In this document: piece by piece, positions 21,189 through 23,322 of the stretch
Position numbering within the stretch: position 1 is the stretch's first letter
Layout of the letters: the number at the start of each line of letters is the position of its first letter
DNA from: JAJYVT01 sp036796435
GTDB taxonomy: Bacteria; Actinomycetota; Acidimicrobiia; Acidimicrobiales; RAAP-2
NCBI GenBank assembly: GCA_036796435.1
Contig: DAIRCY010000036.1
Location: 1 to 23,322 of the forward strand
Length of the DNA: 23,322 nucleotides
Direction: 5' to 3'
Translations under genes and position numbers: made by a program
The notes under the pieces: generated by a model
The model's database searches: none
What the model was told of the DNA's origin: nothing
The model's input: only the letters and a program-made list of their open reading frames with translations

Positions 21189-21817
21189 CCGCCCGTGTCC
21201 TCGTGACCGAGCATCCGCTCGTGCAGCACCGCCTCGTCGCCCTGCGTGACGAGAAGACCGAGAGCGCGACGTTCCGGCAGCTCGTCCACGAGATCTCCAC
21301 GTTCGTCGCATTCGAGGCGCTCCAGGATCTGGCGACCGAGCAGGTGTCGGTGCGCACGCCGATCGGCGACGCCCAGTGCACCAAGATCGCCGAGACCGTC
21401 CTGCTCGTGCCCATCCTGCGGGCGGGCCTGGGGATGGTGCCGGCAATCCAAGAACTGCTGCCCTACACCGAGGTCGCACACGTCGGGCTGCGACGCGACG
21501 AGGTGACGCTCGAGTCCGACGTCTACCTCGACCGGCTGCCCCGTGACCTCACCGGACGGCGGGTCGTGGTGTGCGACCCGATGCTCGCCACGGGTGGTTC
21601 GCTCGCGCAGGTCTGCGACCTCGTCGTCGCCCGCGGCGCGGCGCACGTCCAGGCGGTCTGTCTCATCGCGTCGGTCCCGGGGATCGAGCGGTTCCGCCGG
21701 TCCCATCCGGATCTTCCCGTTGCCTGCGCGGTGATCGACCCGGAGCTCGACGAGCACGGGTTCATCGTCCCGGGCCTCGGCGACGCGGGCGACCGGCTCT
21801 TCGGGCCGCCAGCCTGA
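21185..21817 (+). CDS. upp: Uracil phosphoribosyltransferase
   Basis: The product has 210 residues, normal length. It makes UMP from uracil and PRPP in pyrimidine salvage. The signatures are PILRAGLGM (76-84), the PRPP-binding loop DPMLATGGSL (131-140) and the uracil-binding C terminus PGLGDAGDRLFG (196-207). ATG at 21185 overlaps the TGA stop of the Rieske gene (ATGA), so translation is coupled and the start is secure. Pairing with an oxygenase gene is unusual; upp more often neighbours uracil transport or other nucleotide genes. A hairpin follows before the convergent HNH gene. Confidence 0.95.
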   Translation: MTARVLVTEHPLVQHRLVALRDEKTESATFRQLVHEISTFVAFEALQDLATEQVSVRTPIGDAQCTKIAETVLLVPILRAGLGMVPAIQELLPYTEVAHVGLRRDEVTLESDVYLDRLPRDLTGRRVVVCDPMLATGGSLAQVCDLVVARGAAHVQAVCLIASVPGIERFRRSHPDLPVACAVIDPELDEHGFIVPGLGDAGDRLFGPPA

Positions 21818-21883
21818 GCTCCGAGCATCCCGGCTCCGGCACGCCGTTCGGGCGTCGGTGACGCCAACGAGCGGCGAGCCGTG

Positions 21884-21903
21884 CCGAAGACGCTCGTCTT
21901 CGG
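21884..21903. terminator. Bidirectional stem-loop between convergent genes
   Basis: ccgaagac (21884-21891) pairs perfectly with gtcttcgg (21896-21903) around a 4-nt loop. It lies between the convergent upp and HNH endonuclease genes. An intrinsic terminator acting in both directions is likely. Confidence 0.6.
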
Positions 21904-21964
21904 GATCGGGGCGGCAGCCCTGCGGCTGGTGACGGCACGGCGCAAGAGGGGAGTGCCGCGCCGG

Positions 21965-23227
21965 CTACGGAGTCGACGACCCGGGTGGGGCGCGGCGGGC
22001 TACCGGTGCACGAGGCGATTCGCCGTACGAGCGGGTCCCCCGGGAGGAGCGTGCCGGTGGCCCGGGACCCCGTGCCTTCGCCTTCCTGCCCAACAGTCCC
22101 GCCCTGCGGTCGCGCTCCGTCTTGTCTGCGTGGCAGGGGTGACAAAGAGTCTGGACGTTCGCGATGGTCGTCGGGCCTGTGTGCGCGACGGGATCTTTGT
22201 GGTCGTAGTAGAGGCCGTAGCCACGAGTTGTACAGCCGGCGCACGCCCTGCCGGTGAAGGCCGGCACCGGGCCAAGGTCCAACGCCGTCTTCAGCTCGGC
22301 TGTGTACCTGCGTCCTGCGTGCCAGACCTTCTGGATGTCCTTTCCGTCGTGCAGGACGACTTTCAAAAACGCGTCCGCGGTGAGCTCTTTGGCAACTTCG
22401 ACCGGGATGGGTCCGCCACCGACGACGTGGCACGGTTCGTCCTCGTGACGATGGCCCCTTCTCCACGCGTACATGTCGCAGACGACGACGAGATCTACGT
22501 TGGGATCGCGTTTGCCGCTCCCTCCTGTCATGGTCAGGGCGAGCAGCGCATCGGCCGCATACGCGTCGAACCGTTCGGGAGTGCCCTCCTGCTTGCTCTG
22601 TCGATGGCGCCGAGCGGCCTCCCGCTCGATGCGGTTGACGAAGGGGATGCCCTTCTCCGGTGAGAGCGCGCCCTCGAAACAGACCATCCCGAGCCCGTCT
22701 CTCCAGTGGCGAAACCGACGAGCGGCGAGCTGGCGCTTGTGGAGATCGTCCACCGGAATGGAGCTCATCACGCGCTCCCGCGCGCTGTCGCGGACCTGAG
22801 TGAGGTCCCCCGCCACTGCGACCGCCAACAACTCGGCCTCGGCGCCGGGAACTTCCGATGCGGCCTTGGTGATCTCCGCTGCCTGGGAGATCGACACCTC
22901 TCCCGCCAAGAGGGCGTCCTTCGTGGCGCGGCAGGACTCGAGGGAGGCTGCGACCGACAGTGCGTCCTTCGCCTGACGCGTCGTCGATCCCGCCTGACGT
23001 GCGACCCAGCGTGCGGGATCGGGGATGCCCGCTTCTCTGTGGGCGCCGCAGGCGACGGCGCGTGCGGCGGCGAGAAGCCGAGCGGCCGCGCACGCCTTCT
23101 CGGTAGAGGCGAGCGCTTCCGCGAGCTCGCCACACTCGGCTCCTGGAATGCTGGACGGGTCGAAGCGGGCGAGTGCCGCGCGGAGAGTGGCGGCGGCCTC
23201 GACGAGGTGTGCCGATTCGGTGCTCAC
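21965..23227 (-). CDS. DUF222/HNH endonuclease
   Basis: The product has 420 residues. Residues about 20-300 are the helical DUF222 region, and a C-terminal HNH domain follows: CAGC (329-332), DHKDP with His343, Asn357, and CHPCHADK with Cys362, Cys365 and His366. This is the complete zinc-knuckle HNH layout (C-x2-C, DH, N, C-x2-C-H). The last 40 residues are Arg/Pro-rich and likely disordered. The DUF222-HNH family (13E12 repeat family in mycobacteria) is present in many copies in actinobacterial genomes and is suspected to be mobile or selfish; its biological target is not established. The start is GTG at 23225-23227; no Shine-Dalgarno site is visible. Confidence 0.93.
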   Translation of the reverse strand: MSTESAHLVEAAATLRAALARFDPSSIPGAECGELAEALASTEKACAAARLLAAARAVACGAHREAGIPDPARWVARQAGSTTRQAKDALSVAASLESCRATKDALLAGEVSISQAAEITKAASEVPGAEAELLAVAVAGDLTQVRDSARERVMSSIPVDDLHKRQLAARRFRHWRDGLGMVCFEGALSPEKGIPFVNRIEREAARRHRQSKQEGTPERFDAYAADALLALTMTGGSGKRDPNVDLVVVCDMYAWRRGHRHEDEPCHVVGGGPIPVEVAKELTADAFLKVVLHDGKDIQKVWHAGRRYTAELKTALDLGPVPAFTGRACAGCTTRGYGLYYDHKDPVAHTGPTTIANVQTLCHPCHADKTERDRRAGLLGRKAKARGPGPPARSSRGTRSYGESPRAPVARRAPPGSSTP

Positions 23228-23322
23228 GGTGACACCATCGCAGGGGGGTGTGACACGGGGGTGTGACGCGGAACGTGTCCAGGTCAGTGAGACACCCGTC
23301 GCTCAGAGCGAAGCGGCCAATG
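23228..23322 (-). promoter_or_regulatory. Repeat-rich region upstream of the HNH endonuclease gene
   Basis: An 11-bp direct repeat, gggggtgtgac, occurs at 23244-23254 and 23257-23267. Related half-sites in both orientations (ggtgacacc at 23228-23236; gtgtcc and gagacacc further out) give a cluster of GTGTGAC/GTGACAC-like elements. GATGGT lies 6 nt before the start. This may be an operator and promoter. Confidence 0.35.

Overview
This window looks like a fragment of a very GC-rich Actinomycetota chromosome, probably from a draft or metagenome assembly. The evidence is the gene content: a DUF222/HNH endonuclease, an Lsr2-type DNA-binding domain, a DUF664-like DinB protein, a DUF1707 protein, the long form of dCTP deaminase, and many GTG starts. 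Three 10-N runs (1302-1311, 14559-14568, 16387-16396) are scaffold gaps of nominal size. No rRNA, tRNA, CRISPR array, intact insertion sequence or complete mobile element was recognised. The order within Actinomycetota cannot be settled from this sequence.

Layout. 1-1301 (-): central part of a large AAA-type ATPase/regulator, cut by the window edge and a gap. 1341-2722 (-): a large inverted repeat, an exported collagen-like protein and an overlapping small CxxC ORF. 2970-3405: a small hypothetical ORF followed by coding-like debris. 3406-4513: divergent DUF1003-like membrane protein and DinB-family protein. 4560-6244: dCTP deaminase (-) divergent from a Raf-kinase-inhibitor-like protein (+). 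6325-9015 (+): an ABC-2 exporter (ATPase plus two permeases). 9108-10991 (+): a DHA2-type MFS exporter. 11070-12835 (+): two membrane proteins, one with DUF1707 and one with a Thr/Gly/Pro repeat tail. 13032-14009 (-): an ERCC4-type nuclease carrying an Lsr2-like DNA-binding tail. 14175-16174 (-): GNAT acetyltransferase and aldehyde dehydrogenase. 16293-18022 (+): aldo/keto reductase and a second GNAT. 18010-19817 (-): amine-oxidase-like FAD oxidoreductase and a small membrane protein. 19926-21817 (+): Rieske oxygenase translationally coupled to uracil phosphoribosyltransferase. 21965-23227 (-): DUF222/HNH endonuclease.

How genes may work together. The ABC ATPase and its permeases form one transcription unit, and the MFS protein behind them makes this an export region. 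The aldehyde dehydrogenase, aldo/keto reductase, FAD amine-oxidase-like enzyme and Rieske oxygenase form a loose oxidative catabolism neighbourhood; the first three could handle an amine and its aldehyde, but they are not one operon and substrates cannot be read from the sequence.

Three cross-cutting signals stand out. (1) Six genes without a Shine-Dalgarno site have a TANNNT hexamer ending 6-9 nt before the start codon, which suggests leaderless transcription. (2) Short tandem repeats recur at nine loci; inside genes the units are multiples of three and add low-complexity segments to otherwise ordinary enzymes. (3) The ERCC4-nuclease/Lsr2-domain fusion is the best candidate for an under-described DNA-directed system.
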